64,000 bases of DNA, taken from positions 62,001 through 126,000 of the forward strand of contig CATWSG010000002.1 in assembly GCA_958353395.1 (NCBI GenBank), written 5' to 3'. How positions within the stretch are numbered: position 1 is the first letter of the stretch; each line of letters opens with the position of its first letter. Both the position numbers and the translations under genes were made by a program. Shown piece by piece: positions 25,658 to 34,216 of this stretch. The notes under the pieces were generated by a model, which had not been told where the DNA came from, made no database searches, and saw only the letters and a list, made by a program, of their open reading frames with translations. Source of the DNA: an uncultured Collinsella sp. GTDB lineage: Bacteria; Actinomycetota; Coriobacteriia; Coriobacteriales; Coriobacteriaceae.

Positions 25658-27031
25658 ATGGACATAACCATCTCCCTTATCACCACCCTCGTTTTGACCC
25701 TCATCAACGGTTACTTCTCTATGTCCGAGATGGCGCTCACCACGGCCAAGCGCGCCGTGCTGGAGCACGAGGCCGAGGAAGGCGACAAACGCGCCGAGCG
25801 TGCCATTAAGCTGGCTGCCGACTCCGACCAGCTGCTCGCCACCATCCAGGTCGCCATCACGCTCGTGGGCTTCGCCTCGTCCGCCGTCGCCTCGACGAGT
25901 CTGTCCGACCCGCTCGCTACGTGGCTCATGAGCTTTGGCATCGCGCCGCTCTCCGCCATCGCGCGCGGCCTGGCGCCGGTCATCATCACCGTCGCGGTCG
26001 CCTTCGTGTCCATCGTGATCGGCGAGCTCGTCCCCAAGCGCATCGGCCTGGCCAATGCCGAGGGCGTGTCCAAGCAGGTCGTGGGACCGTTGTCGTTTTT
26101 CCAAAAGATCGCCCGTCCGCTCGTGTGGCTGACCGGTGCTTGCTCCGATGGCCTGGCCCGCATCCTGCGCATCAAGAGTGCCGACGACCGCCAGAACGTC
26201 TCGGAAGAAGAGATCAAGTACATGGTCTCGGAGCAGGACGACCTGCTCGACGAGGAAAAGCGCATGATCCACGAGATCTTCGACCTGGGCGACACCGTTG
26301 CCCGCGAGGTCATGGTGCCGCGCGTGGACACCACCATGTGCGAGGACGACGAGACGGTCGCCGACGTGCTGTCCACCATGCGCCAGACCGGCTTTAGCCG
26401 CATCCCCGTCTATCACGAGGATCCCGACAACGTCGCCGGCATCGCGCACATCAAGGACCTGATTCAGCCCGCGCTCGACGGCAAGGGCGACCAGCCCATC
26501 GCCGGCTTTTTGCGCGACGCCACCTTTGTGCCCGACACCAAGGACATCCTGCCGCTGCTGTCCGAGATGCAGACCTCGCACGACCAGATCGTGGTGGTCG
26601 TGGACGAGTACGGCGGCACGGCCGGCATCATCACCATCGAGGACATCGTCGAGGAGATCGTCGGCGAGATCGAGGACGAGTTCGACCCCGACAACAAGTA
26701 TCTCACGCGCCTTTCGCGCCGCGAGTGGCTCGTTGATGGGCGTTTTTCGTGCGATGACGCGATTGAGCTTGGTTGGCCGCTTGAGGAAAGCGATGATTAT
26801 GAAACCATCGCCGGCTGGATTTTGGAGCTTTGCGACTCGGTGCCCGACATCGGAGAGGTGTTTGAGGTCGCGGGGTACAAGTTTAAAGTGCAGTCGATGC
26901 GTGGCCAGCGCATCTCGCTCATTCGCGTGATCGCTCCGGCCGAAACCGATAAGAAGGATTCCGAGTCTTCGGTAGACGAGCCGACGACGTCGGGTGCGGG
27001 TTCCGCGAATCCGCACGACGGCGACGAGTAG
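25658..27031 (+). CDS. CNNM/CorC-family protein (DUF21, CBS pair, CorC_HlyC)
   Basis: This 457-residue protein has a DUF21/CNNM membrane domain (about 1-190, NGYFSMSEMALTTAKRA near the N-terminus). A CBS pair follows (about 205-330, with REVMVPRVDT and VVVDEYGGTAGIITIEDIVEE), then a C-terminal CorC_HlyC domain. Family members are magnesium/cobalt efflux or sodium-magnesium exchange proteins. The start ATG 25658 was chosen because the first TM begins there. The upstream open frame runs through the hemolysin III gene. Confidence 0.9.
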   Translation: MDITISLITTLVLTLINGYFSMSEMALTTAKRAVLEHEAEEGDKRAERAIKLAADSDQLLATIQVAITLVGFASSAVASTSLSDPLATWLMSFGIAPLSAIARGLAPVIITVAVAFVSIVIGELVPKRIGLANAEGVSKQVVGPLSFFQKIARPLVWLTGACSDGLARILRIKSADDRQNVSEEEIKYMVSEQDDLLDEEKRMIHEIFDLGDTVAREVMVPRVDTTMCEDDETVADVLSTMRQTGFSRIPVYHEDPDNVAGIAHIKDLIQPALDGKGDQPIAGFLRDATFVPDTKDILPLLSEMQTSHDQIVVVVDEYGGTAGIITIEDIVEEIVGEIEDEFDPDNKYLTRLSRREWLVDGRFSCDDAIELGWPLEESDDYETIAGWILELCDSVPDIGEVFEVAGYKFKVQSMRGQRISLIRVIAPAETDKKDSESSVDEPTTSGAGSANPHDGDE

Positions 27032-27055
27032 GACAAGGAAGAGTAGGGGAGAGTT

Positions 27056-27901
27056 ATGGCAGGCCTGTTTAACATCCTTAAGGTCACCGTCAGCGAGGAC
27101 AAGATCTGCGCGCACGTGCTGGTGAACCCCGGCATGCCGCTCATGACCTCGGAGGATATCGAGGCTACGGCGCGCGTGTATTACCTGGTGCCGGCGATTG
27201 CCAAGCACCTGTGCCTGGGTGATTCCGGTCGCGAGTTCCAGGACTGCATGGGCCAGACCGAGCTTTGCCATCTGCTTGAGCATGTGACGGTCGAGCTCAT
27301 GAACGAGACCGGTCTTGCCGGTAGCATCTCGTGCGGCCGCACGCGCGTAAGCGAGCACGACGAGCGCGTCTTTGAGGTTGAGCTTTCGTGCCCCGACGAC
27401 GCGCTGGCCATCGGTGCGCTGTCTTCGGCCACCTTTATGATGGACTGGGCCTATCTGCACGCCGACCAGCCTGCCCCCGACGTGGAGGGCACGGTCGCGG
27501 GCCTGCGCAACCTGGTGCTGGGCATGCGCGCCGAGGCCGAGGGTAAGGATCCTCACGAGGCCGTCGCCGCTGCGAACGGCGAAGATGCTGCCGAGGACGA
27601 GGGCGCTGACGAGGGCGCTGACGAGGGCGATGCGCCGGTCGACGCCGAGCCCGTTTCCGATGCGACCGCCGAGCCCGTTTCCACCGAGCCCCAGGGTGTC
27701 CCCAACTTTGACGACGAGCCCCAGGTGGCGATTGATACCGAGGGCGCGGTTGCCGAGAACCACGAGGCCTCCGCTGCCGTCTTTGGCGGTGCGGCGACGG
27801 TTCCGGCAGGGCCTGCGCATGAGGGCGGCCTGCCGCTCGTGGACGGCGCCGGCGAGGACCCGGGTGCCACGGTGGCCATGCCGGCTATGCCCCAGGAGTA
27901 G
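27056..27901 (+). CDS. Stand-alone protein resembling the N-terminal domain of cyanophycin synthetase
   Basis: 281 residues. Residues about 60-115 contain CHLLEHVTVEL, then GRTR (94-97) and ERVFEVEL, in the order and spacing I associate with the N-domain of cyanophycin synthetase CphA (HVLEHVALEL ... GFGRTR). The ATP-grasp and Mur-ligase-like domains of CphA are absent. HLLEH (72-76) also fits the HxxEH inverse-zincin pattern. The last 120 or so residues are a disordered Ala/Asp/Glu/Pro tail. It follows the CNNM gene by 24 bases, with GGGGAGAG before the ATG. The function is not known: a cyanophycin-like peptide-binding or hydrolytic role is inference from motif resemblance only. Confidence 0.6.
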   Translation: MAGLFNILKVTVSEDKICAHVLVNPGMPLMTSEDIEATARVYYLVPAIAKHLCLGDSGREFQDCMGQTELCHLLEHVTVELMNETGLAGSISCGRTRVSEHDERVFEVELSCPDDALAIGALSSATFMMDWAYLHADQPAPDVEGTVAGLRNLVLGMRAEAEGKDPHEAVAAANGEDAAEDEGADEGADEGDAPVDAEPVSDATAEPVSTEPQGVPNFDDEPQVAIDTEGAVAENHEASAAVFGGAATVPAGPAHEGGLPLVDGAGEDPGATVAMPAMPQE

Positions 27902-27980
27902 GCCTACGCGTTTATCACCATCACGTACCTGCGCCTTTGCCGTACGCAGATGAGCGGAGCGGCAAGTGATGCGCTGCGGG

Positions 27981-27986
27981 TATAAT
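27981..27986 (+). promoter_or_regulatory. -10 element TATAAT before the YtxH gene
   Basis: A perfect TATAAT about 52 bases before the start at 28038. The -35 region is GC-rich and not recognisable. A small GGGCAC/GTGCCC hairpin lies in the leader. Confidence 0.5.
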
Positions 27987-28037
27987 GGACAGCATTCAAA
28001 CGGTGGGCACCGACGTGCCCGCAGGAGAGGAATGATC

Positions 28038-28427
28038 ATGGGTAAGACTTTCAGCTTTGTCTCCGGCGCACTTTTTGGTGCCGCTGCCGGCGCTATTGTC
28101 GGCGTTGCTCTGGCCCCGCGCTCGGGCGCCGAGACCCGCGCCATGGCTGCCGATATCGCCAACGACGCCTGGGACAATATGCGCGACACCTACGAGCACA
28201 GCGCCGAGGAGGCCCGTGCTGCGGTGAATGACTTTGGCCCGATGGTCGACGCCAAGACCGACGACCTGCGCGCCAAGGTCGACCTGGCCCGCGAGCGCAT
28301 GGACCAGCTGCGCGAGCAGCTCAACGACGCCATTTCGGGCGGCAACGTGACGCCTGCCGCCGACGTCGTGGTCGAGAACGCCGTCGAGGCTGATACCGAG
28401 GCTGCGGAGCCCTCGACCGAGGCATAA
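28038..28427 (+). CDS. YtxH-domain protein
   Basis: This 129-residue protein begins with a Gly/Ala-rich TM segment, FVSGALFGAAAGAIVGVALA, followed by PRSG and a long amphipathic coiled coil, the YtxH-domain pattern. YtxH proteins are general-stress-associated membrane proteins of unknown mechanism. Of two nearby ATGs (28032 and 28038) the second has the better spacing to AGGAGAGG. The stop overlaps the next start as TAATG. Confidence 0.85.
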   Translation: MGKTFSFVSGALFGAAAGAIVGVALAPRSGAETRAMAADIANDAWDNMRDTYEHSAEEARAAVNDFGPMVDAKTDDLRAKVDLARERMDQLREQLNDAISGGNVTPAADVVVENAVEADTEAAEPSTEA

Positions 28428-29182
28428 TGCGCGCCGGGGATTTTGTCGGCGCCAAGATCTATCGCAAGCCTACCGAGGACAAGCGCACCAAAAAGGACGG
28501 CACGCCGCGCAGCCCTAAAAAGCTCGGAAAGATTCACTTTCCGGTCTTTACCCCGGGCGGTACGCGCGTGGTCGGCTTTATGGTCCGCCAGTCCGATATC
28601 GCGGGCATGATCGAGCGTCCCGACCGATTCGTGGCGCTCGACGCCATTGGTGTCTACGAGGGCGCCATTGCGGTCGATGACGTCAAGGACACGTACGATG
28701 CCGCTGCCGCCAAGCGCCTCGACATCAACTTGGACGATTGCATCATCTGGGTCGGTATGGACGTGCGCACGGAATCGGGCGACGTCGTGGGCTATTGCTC
28801 GGATGTGGAGTTCAAGCCGCGTTCGGGCATCGTGCAGGCATTCTATGTGACCGCCGGTGCTGCTTCGAGTGTTTTGGTTGGTGACACGCAGGTGCCGCCG
28901 ACGATGCTGCGCGGCTATGAGAACGGCGCGATGGTCGTCTCGGACGAGGTCAAGTCGCTCGGGTATTCGGGCGGTGCGGCTGCCAAGGCCGCCGAGGCCA
29001 GCGTCGTGGTGGGCGACAAGGTCAAAAAGGGCGCCAAGGTGCTCGACGACAAGGGATCGGTTGCCGTGGACAAGGGCAGTCGCGCACTGGGCAAGCAGCT
29101 CGGCAAGACGCGCGGCATGTTCAAGGCCTTTAAGGACGAATACCAAAAGGCGAGCGGAGGCTCGTCAAAAGCTACAAAATAG
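28427..29182 (+). CDS. PRC-barrel domain protein
   Basis: This 251-residue soluble protein starts with a PRC-barrel-like segment (MRAGDFVGAKIYRK, then KIHFPVF and RVVGFMVRQ). A second barrel-like half lies around 110-165 (GDVVGYCSDVEF), and a Lys/Ala-rich helix closes the protein. PRC-barrels often bind RNA or act as adaptors, and the partner here is unknown. Translation is coupled to the YtxH gene by a one-base overlap. Confidence 0.7.
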   Translation: MRAGDFVGAKIYRKPTEDKRTKKDGTPRSPKKLGKIHFPVFTPGGTRVVGFMVRQSDIAGMIERPDRFVALDAIGVYEGAIAVDDVKDTYDAAAAKRLDINLDDCIIWVGMDVRTESGDVVGYCSDVEFKPRSGIVQAFYVTAGAASSVLVGDTQVPPTMLRGYENGAMVVSDEVKSLGYSGGAAAKAAEASVVVGDKVKKGAKVLDDKGSVAVDKGSRALGKQLGKTRGMFKAFKDEYQKASGGSSKATK

Positions 29183-29204
29183 CGACGTACCAAATGATGG
29201 GAGG

Positions 29205-29232
29205 CAAGCCGGAGACCTGTTGCTCCGGCTTG
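29205..29232 (+). terminator. Hairpin after the YtxH-PRC operon
   Basis: A perfect 10-bp stem CAAGCCGGAG / CTCCGGCTTG with an 8-nt loop and no good T-run. Confidence 0.5.
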
Positions 29233-29254
29233 CTGTGTTTATGGGGGAGGGCAT

Positions 29255-30661
29255 ATGCGCCAAAACGGATCCAACTTAAACGGGCGTTCGGGTGCGCGTC
29301 CGACGGCGCGCCGCGACCTGGGGCAGCTGCCCAGCGGTCAGCGCAAGCGTCACCGTAAGCCCGGCGCGATGTATCTCAACCATAGCCGCGGCTTTAGCGA
29401 TCGCAGTGCGCGCATCGGCAACAGCCGCACACCCCGTCGTTCGTCTCGCCTGCCCTATGCACTCATCGCCGTGGGTTGCGCACTCGTGCTGTTTATCGCT
29501 GCCGTCGTGGGCTACGTCAACCGCAGCGTGGACGTGGAGCTCAACGGCCAGAAGACCGCAGTGCGCCTCGGCTCTACGCTACAAAACCTCATCGACGACC
29601 AGGAGTTGACTGACACCTACGACGCAGGCGACCTGCTGGCCGTCGATGACAGCGTGCTCAAGCGCCATGGGGGCGAAAAGCTGTCGGTGAAGGTCGACGG
29701 CAAGCGCGTGAAGCAGGGCAAATGGGATAGCCGCGAACTTGAGGGTGGCGAGAAGGTGACGGTCAAGGATGGCCGTAACATCTACGAGAAGCACGAGGTT
29801 CAGGCTACGGTTATCGAGCCCAAGCTCAAGGTCGAGGGCACGGGCGCTATCGAGTATGTGCAGACGTGGGGTGTCCAGGGCCGCTCCGAGGTGTGGGTTG
29901 GTGAGCAGTCGGGCAAGACGCAGGACCGCGGCGAGGTTGTGCCCGCCACCGATTGCGTTGTTGCGTGCGCCAGCGTGGCGCCCAAGGGCAACAAAAAGTA
30001 CGTGGCGCTGACGTTTGACGAGGGTCCGAGCGGCGCCACCAAACAGATCTTGCAGGTGCTCAAGGAAAAGGGCGTCACCGCGACGTTCTTCCTTTCGGGC
30101 GATGCGGCCGAGGCCTCGCCTGCCACGGCCAAGGCGATTGTCGATGCCGGGTGCGAGATCGGATCCAACAGCTACAGCGACGATTCGCTCAAGGGCCAGG
30201 ACCGTGAGGCGGTACGCGAACAGATCACGAAAGGCACCGATGCGATTAAGTCGGCGACCGGCGTGAAGACGATGCTACTGCGTGCTCCCTACGCTGCCTT
30301 TGACGAGCAAAACTGGATTGATGCGATGGACCTGGTCTCCGCCGTGGTCTCGTGGAATATCGACTCGGGCGACTGGCTGCTCAACGGTGCCGACGAGCAA
30401 GTCTCGACGGTGCTCGATTCGGTGACGCCGGGCAATATCGTGCTGCTCACCGATAGAGACGAATGCGCTGAGCAGACACTCGAGGCGCTGCCGCAGATTA
30501 TCGACGGCCTCATTGCCGACGGCTACAAGATCGTGACGCTCAGCGACCTGGTCAAGACGGACACGTCGCTGAGCAAAAAGCTCACCTCGCTGACGAAGGC
30601 CACCATGCCCAAGGACGCCGTGTTCCCCCAGCTTGCCGAGGACGACGACACCACAGAGTAG
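29255..30661 (+). CDS. NodB-like polysaccharide deacetylase homologue with degenerate active site
   Basis: This 468-residue protein has a basic N-terminus, a single TM (about 68-88), a small DUF348/G5-like region (about 92-180) and a C-terminal CE4/NodB fold. Motif 1 is TFDEGP (253-258) instead of TFDDGP. Motif 2 is SNSYSD (304-309) where NHTxxH supplies two metal-binding histidines. Motif 3 RAPY (343) and motif 4 WNIDSGDW (367) are kept. Motif 5 reads IVLLTD (395-400) and lacks its His. All three usual histidines are gone, so ordinary zinc-dependent deacetylation looks unlikely. It may be a wall-binding pseudo-enzyme. GGGGGAGG precedes ATG 29255. Confidence 0.82.
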   Translation: MRQNGSNLNGRSGARPTARRDLGQLPSGQRKRHRKPGAMYLNHSRGFSDRSARIGNSRTPRRSSRLPYALIAVGCALVLFIAAVVGYVNRSVDVELNGQKTAVRLGSTLQNLIDDQELTDTYDAGDLLAVDDSVLKRHGGEKLSVKVDGKRVKQGKWDSRELEGGEKVTVKDGRNIYEKHEVQATVIEPKLKVEGTGAIEYVQTWGVQGRSEVWVGEQSGKTQDRGEVVPATDCVVACASVAPKGNKKYVALTFDEGPSGATKQILQVLKEKGVTATFFLSGDAAEASPATAKAIVDAGCEIGSNSYSDDSLKGQDREAVREQITKGTDAIKSATGVKTMLLRAPYAAFDEQNWIDAMDLVSAVVSWNIDSGDWLLNGADEQVSTVLDSVTPGNIVLLTDRDECAEQTLEALPQIIDGLIADGYKIVTLSDLVKTDTSLSKKLTSLTKATMPKDAVFPQLAEDDDTTE

Positions 30662-30989
30662 TTATTGGGTAGTCATTTAAGAACGTCCCCAATGACCATG
30701 TCACGGATGCGTCAGTGTTTGGTATGCCTGCAATGTGCAGCGCATAAATTCGATGCCGCAGCGCGATGCTGATGCTATAGTTACTGCGGTTAATGAGGGT
30801 CAAGAGAAAGGTTACAGGTGAAATCCAAACCTCGACCATACAGTCGATGACCCCATGCAGGTGCTTTTTGCGCATGCACGGGGTGTAAGCGTCGAGCGGC
30901 GTGCCGCCCGCGCATGCGTATACATATCCAGAAGCCCCCGGACGCCGCACATGCGGCCGCGTCCGGAGGAATAATGATGGGGAGCACCA
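30662..30989. other. Leader region upstream of the magnesium operon
   Basis: 328 bases. After the palindrome copy there is a -10-like TATAGT (30775-30780). Then comes a structured leader of about 200 nt with a GGGTCA/TGACCC long stem starting near 30797, an inner AGGTT/AACCT stem, and a hairpin (30938-30945 / 30959-30966) that ends on the GGAGGA ribosome site. It does not fit the M-box consensus as I know it. A short GGTGAAATCC string recalls cobalamin riboswitches, but the rest does not. Confidence 0.5.
30668..30702. repeat. GGGGAC-type short palindrome, copy after the NodB-like gene
   Basis: GTAGTCATTTAAGAACGTCC followed by CCAATGAC. Same loop (TTAAGAACGTCCCC) as 18718-18752, with shorter arms (GTCATT/AATGAC). 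Confidence 0.65.
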
Positions 30990-31006
30990 TTGAATTATCT
31001 GAGTGA
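30974..31006 (+). CDS. Ten-codon upstream ORF (MMGSTIELSE), candidate leader peptide
   Basis: ATG 30974 has a strong GGAGGA site (30965-30970) at ideal spacing. The ORF stops with TGA at 31004-31006, one base before an in-frame ATG (31008) of the downstream gene and overlapping that gene's alternative TTG start (30990). This arrangement suggests translational coupling or an uORF switch. It is supported by sequence layout only. Confidence 0.4.
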   Translation: MMGSTIELSE

Positions 31007-32834
31007 GATGCTCAAATTGCCGGTCTTGGACGTCGATGGCGAAAAGCTCGGCGTTGTGAACGATTTTGGCATTGCTACCGGCGAAGTTTTTCCACACGTG
31101 ACGTCGCTCGCGTTCCGCGGTCCCGGCAAGACGCCGTTTATGATCAGCTGGCGCAAATGGGTCGACCGTATCGACGAGACGGGTGTACACCTTAAGACGT
31201 CGGCCACCGAAATCCGTTTTTCGTACCTGCAGCCGACCGAACTCTTGCTTGCCCGCGACGTGCTCAACAAGCAGATTGTCGACACGCAGGGCATGAAGGT
31301 CGTGCGCGTAAACGACATCAAGTTTTCCATGTCGGGCGAAAATCAGCTGCGCCTACTGGGTGCCGAAGTTGGCGCCCGCGGTCTGCTGCGCGCGATCAGC
31401 CCCACACTCGAGCATGTCGTCGAGGGCTTTATGAAGCACCTGGGCAAGCCGCTCAGTGAGGACATCATCGCTTGGTCCTACATGGACCTGCTCGACCGCT
31501 CGACCAAGAACATTCAACTCTCGGTGTCGCATAAGACGCTCGGCGAGCTACACCCTGCCGACATCGCCGACATTATCGAGCAGCTCGACCCGCGCCTACG
31601 TGCGCAGGTGTTTGCGCAGCTCGATACTGCCCAGGCCGCCGAGGCCATCTCGGAGTTCGATGACGACGAGCTTATGACCGAGATGCTCGAGGGCCTGTCC
31701 GACACGGACGCATCGTCGATGCTGGCCATGATGGACCCGGACGATGCAGCTGACCTGATCGACGAGCTCGATTACGAGAAGGCCGAGAAGCTCCTGCGCC
31801 TGATGGGCGTCAAGGAGGAGAAGGCGATTCGTAACCTGCTGGGGTATGAGGACAACACCGCCGGCCGCATCATGACCTCGGAGTTTGTCTCCCTGCCCGC
31901 CACGGCAACGGTCGGTGACGCCATCGAGGCGATTCGCGAGCTCGATGAGGACTTCGAGAGCGTCTACTACGTCTATACCGAGGATCCGAGCGGCATGCTG
32001 ACCGGCGTGCTTTCGCTGCGCACGCTGATCGTAGCCGACCGCGACGCCACGCTGGGTCAGCTGGCCTATCGCGACCTGGTCTATGTGTCGCCCGACGAGG
32101 ACCAGGAAGACGTGACGGACGAGATGACCAAGTACGACCTGGTTGCCATCCCTGTCTGCGACGAGAACCGTCATATCCTGGGTATCGTAACCTTCGACGA
32201 CGCCATGGACGTTATCGCCGAGGAGCACCAGGAGGACCTGCAGATCGCCGGTGTCGGCTCGGGCGATAGCGCGTCGGACGACTCGACGAACGTGCTCAGC
32301 TGGTTCGTGCATCGCCAGTACTGGGTTGTTGTATGGGGCATCGCGTCGTGCATCATGGCGACCGTGCTGGGGACGGCGCTCGGCTCCGCACATCTGGTGG
32401 TGTTCCCCATGTGCGCCATGCCGCTCGTGCTGCTGGCGGCCTCGCGCATGGTGTCGTTCGTCAAGAACTACTTCCTGGAGTATGACGGTCACGACGACGA
32501 GCCCAAGCCGTATCTGGGGTTCTTCTTCCAGAGCACGGGCATGGGCCTGATTCTGTCACTCGTGACCTACCTGTGCGCCCAGCTGGTGCGCACCGCCGCG
32601 TTCCCCGATGCGCCCATGTTTGAGGAGCAACTCTTTACCGGGTGCTTTAATATCGCTGCCATCATTTGCCTGGTTGGCAACATGAGCGCCGTGATTTACC
32701 TGATGGTGCTGTTCTGGCGTGACGAGCATGACCTCAACACGTCGGGCACCGCCATGAACGTTATTGCCGTCATGATCTCGTGCGTAGCGTACTGCGCCGC
32801 TGCGGTGCTGCTCACCATGTCGGTCATTGGTTAG
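30990..32834 (+). CDS. MgtE N-domain/CBS protein with a non-MgtE membrane domain
   Basis: 614 residues. A PRC-like segment (about 1-80) and a linker precede an MgtE_N superhelical domain (about 185-290, HPADIADIIEQLDP ... MDPDDAADLIDELDYEKAEKLLRLM). A CBS pair follows (about 295-430), then four to five TM helices (about 450-614). The membrane part lacks the GGNAGxQ-type motifs I expect in MgtE channels, so this may be a magnesium-sensing partner rather than a channel. The start is TTG 30990 with GGGGAG upstream. ATG 31008 is the alternative. It ends 8 bases before an NRAMP-family gene. Confidence 0.8.
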   Translation: MNYLSEMLKLPVLDVDGEKLGVVNDFGIATGEVFPHVTSLAFRGPGKTPFMISWRKWVDRIDETGVHLKTSATEIRFSYLQPTELLLARDVLNKQIVDTQGMKVVRVNDIKFSMSGENQLRLLGAEVGARGLLRAISPTLEHVVEGFMKHLGKPLSEDIIAWSYMDLLDRSTKNIQLSVSHKTLGELHPADIADIIEQLDPRLRAQVFAQLDTAQAAEAISEFDDDELMTEMLEGLSDTDASSMLAMMDPDDAADLIDELDYEKAEKLLRLMGVKEEKAIRNLLGYEDNTAGRIMTSEFVSLPATATVGDAIEAIRELDEDFESVYYVYTEDPSGMLTGVLSLRTLIVADRDATLGQLAYRDLVYVSPDEDQEDVTDEMTKYDLVAIPVCDENRHILGIVTFDDAMDVIAEEHQEDLQIAGVGSGDSASDDSTNVLSWFVHRQYWVVVWGIASCIMATVLGTALGSAHLVVFPMCAMPLVLLAASRMVSFVKNYFLEYDGHDDEPKPYLGFFFQSTGMGLILSLVTYLCAQLVRTAAFPDAPMFEEQLFTGCFNIAAIICLVGNMSAVIYLMVLFWRDEHDLNTSGTAMNVIAVMISCVAYCAAAVLLTMSVIG

Positions 32835-32842
32835 GTGGTCGC

Positions 32843-34105
32843 GTGCAAAATACCAAGCAAAAGTCGGGCACCAAGCAAAAGTTGACCATCGCGGCCATCT
32901 TTGGCGCTATGGGCCCCGGTCTGCTGGCGGCGCTTTCGGGCAATGACGCCGGCGGCATTGCAACGTATTCCAGTGCGGGCGCCAGCTATGGCTACAAGAT
33001 GCTCTGGATGCTTCCCGTCATGACTGTGCTGCTCATCGTGACGCAGGAGACCGCGGCGCGCTGCGGCTGCGTCACGGGCAAGGGCCTGGCATCGCTCATC
33101 CGCGAGCGCTTTGGCGTGCGCAAGAGTGTACTTGCTATGGCGGCGCTGTTGATCGCCAACACGGCTGTGACCATTTCGGAGTTTGCGGGTATCGCCAGCG
33201 GCCTTGCTCTCTTTGGCGTGCCGGCGAGCATCTCGGTGCCGTTGGTGGCGCTGCTGGTGTGGATGCTTACCATGTCGGGTAGTTTCCAGCGCATCGAGAA
33301 GATTCTGCTGCTGGTAAGCTGCGTCTTCGTGACCTATATTGTCGCCGCGTTTATGGCTGGCCCCAACTGGGGTGAGGTCGCGGTCGACCTGGTCGTGCCT
33401 AACATTCAAAATGACCCCAGCTACGTGTCGCTCGTGGTCGCAACGATCGGTACCACCATCGCGCCGTGGATGATTTTCTTGGCGCAGAACAACGTGGTCG
33501 ATAAGAACGCGGGCGAGGACGACATCGTGCTGCAGCGTATCGATACCGTGAGCGGCTCGCTTGCTGCCGATGTCATTGCCGGCTTCATTATCATCACGAC
33601 CGGTACGGTGCTGTTCCCGGCGGGTATTCAGATTAGCGATGCCGCCGATGCTGCCCGCGCGCTGGAGCCTATTGCGGGTCAGTGGTCCACGGTACTGTTT
33701 GCCTCGGGCCTGGTCGCGGCGAGCTTCTTGGCCGCCTGCGTGCTGCCGGGCGTTACGTCGAGCGCTATCTGCGAGGCATTTGGCTGGGAGCGCGGTGCCG
33801 ACCGCAGCTGGGACGAGGCCCCGGTTTACCGCGGCATCATTACGGCCATCATCGGTATCTCTGCCGTGCTGGTGCTTATGCCCGGCGTCGATCTGTTCCA
33901 GATTATGATGACCTCGCAGGTCATCAATGGCGTGCTACTGCCCGTGGTTCTGGTGTTTCAGGTGGTTATCGCCGCCGACCGTCACATCATGGGTGCCAAC
34001 CGCAATGGCCGCGTGTGGAACGTGCTCACTTGGGCGACTATCGCCGTGATTACGGTGCTGACAGTCGTCATGTTTGTGCTGCAAGCGATGGGCTACAGCG
34101 CTTAG
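32843..34105 (+). CDS. NRAMP-related magnesium transporter (NRMT-like)
   Basis: This 420-residue SLC11-fold protein has 11 or so TMs. The TM1 metal-site motif is SGNDAGG (32-38), where manganese/iron NRAMPs have DPGN. TM6 reads GTTIAPWM (203-210) instead of the usual MPH. Loss of the selectivity methionine and of the following His matches the NRMT clade, whose characterised member from Eggerthella lenta transports Mg2+. Start GTG 32843 is preceded by TTAGGTGG. Pairing with an MgtE_N/CBS protein supports a magnesium role. A terminator follows. Confidence 0.82.
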   Translation: MQNTKQKSGTKQKLTIAAIFGAMGPGLLAALSGNDAGGIATYSSAGASYGYKMLWMLPVMTVLLIVTQETAARCGCVTGKGLASLIRERFGVRKSVLAMAALLIANTAVTISEFAGIASGLALFGVPASISVPLVALLVWMLTMSGSFQRIEKILLLVSCVFVTYIVAAFMAGPNWGEVAVDLVVPNIQNDPSYVSLVVATIGTTIAPWMIFLAQNNVVDKNAGEDDIVLQRIDTVSGSLAADVIAGFIIITTGTVLFPAGIQISDAADAARALEPIAGQWSTVLFASGLVAASFLAACVLPGVTSSAICEAFGWERGADRSWDEAPVYRGIITAIIGISAVLVLMPGVDLFQIMMTSQVINGVLLPVVLVFQVVIAADRHIMGANRNGRVWNVLTWATIAVITVLTVVMFVLQAMGYSA

Positions 34106-34122
34106 CGCCTCTTTTGGACTCC

Positions 34123-34159
34123 AAACAGGCCGCCGCCATGGGCTGCGGCCTGTTTTTTT
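34123..34159 (+). terminator. Rho-independent terminator of the magnesium operon
   Basis: An 11-bp stem AAACAGGCCGC / GCGGCCTGTTT is followed by a run of seven T. Confidence 0.92.
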
Positions 34160-34216
34160 GCCTGCGACCTCTTGGGGCCGGCTCTAAAAGAGTGATTTTG
34201 GGTTGTTTGCTGCGGG

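Noticed and set aside
25616..28189. 857-codon minus-strand open frame
   Set aside because: Antisense to the CNNM, cyanophycin-like and YtxH genes. No family resemblance.
30781..30960. M-box or cobalamin riboswitch before the magnesium operon
   Set aside because: A GGTGAAATCC string and several stems are suggestive, but the conserved blocks of either class are not present in order. A covariance search would decide.
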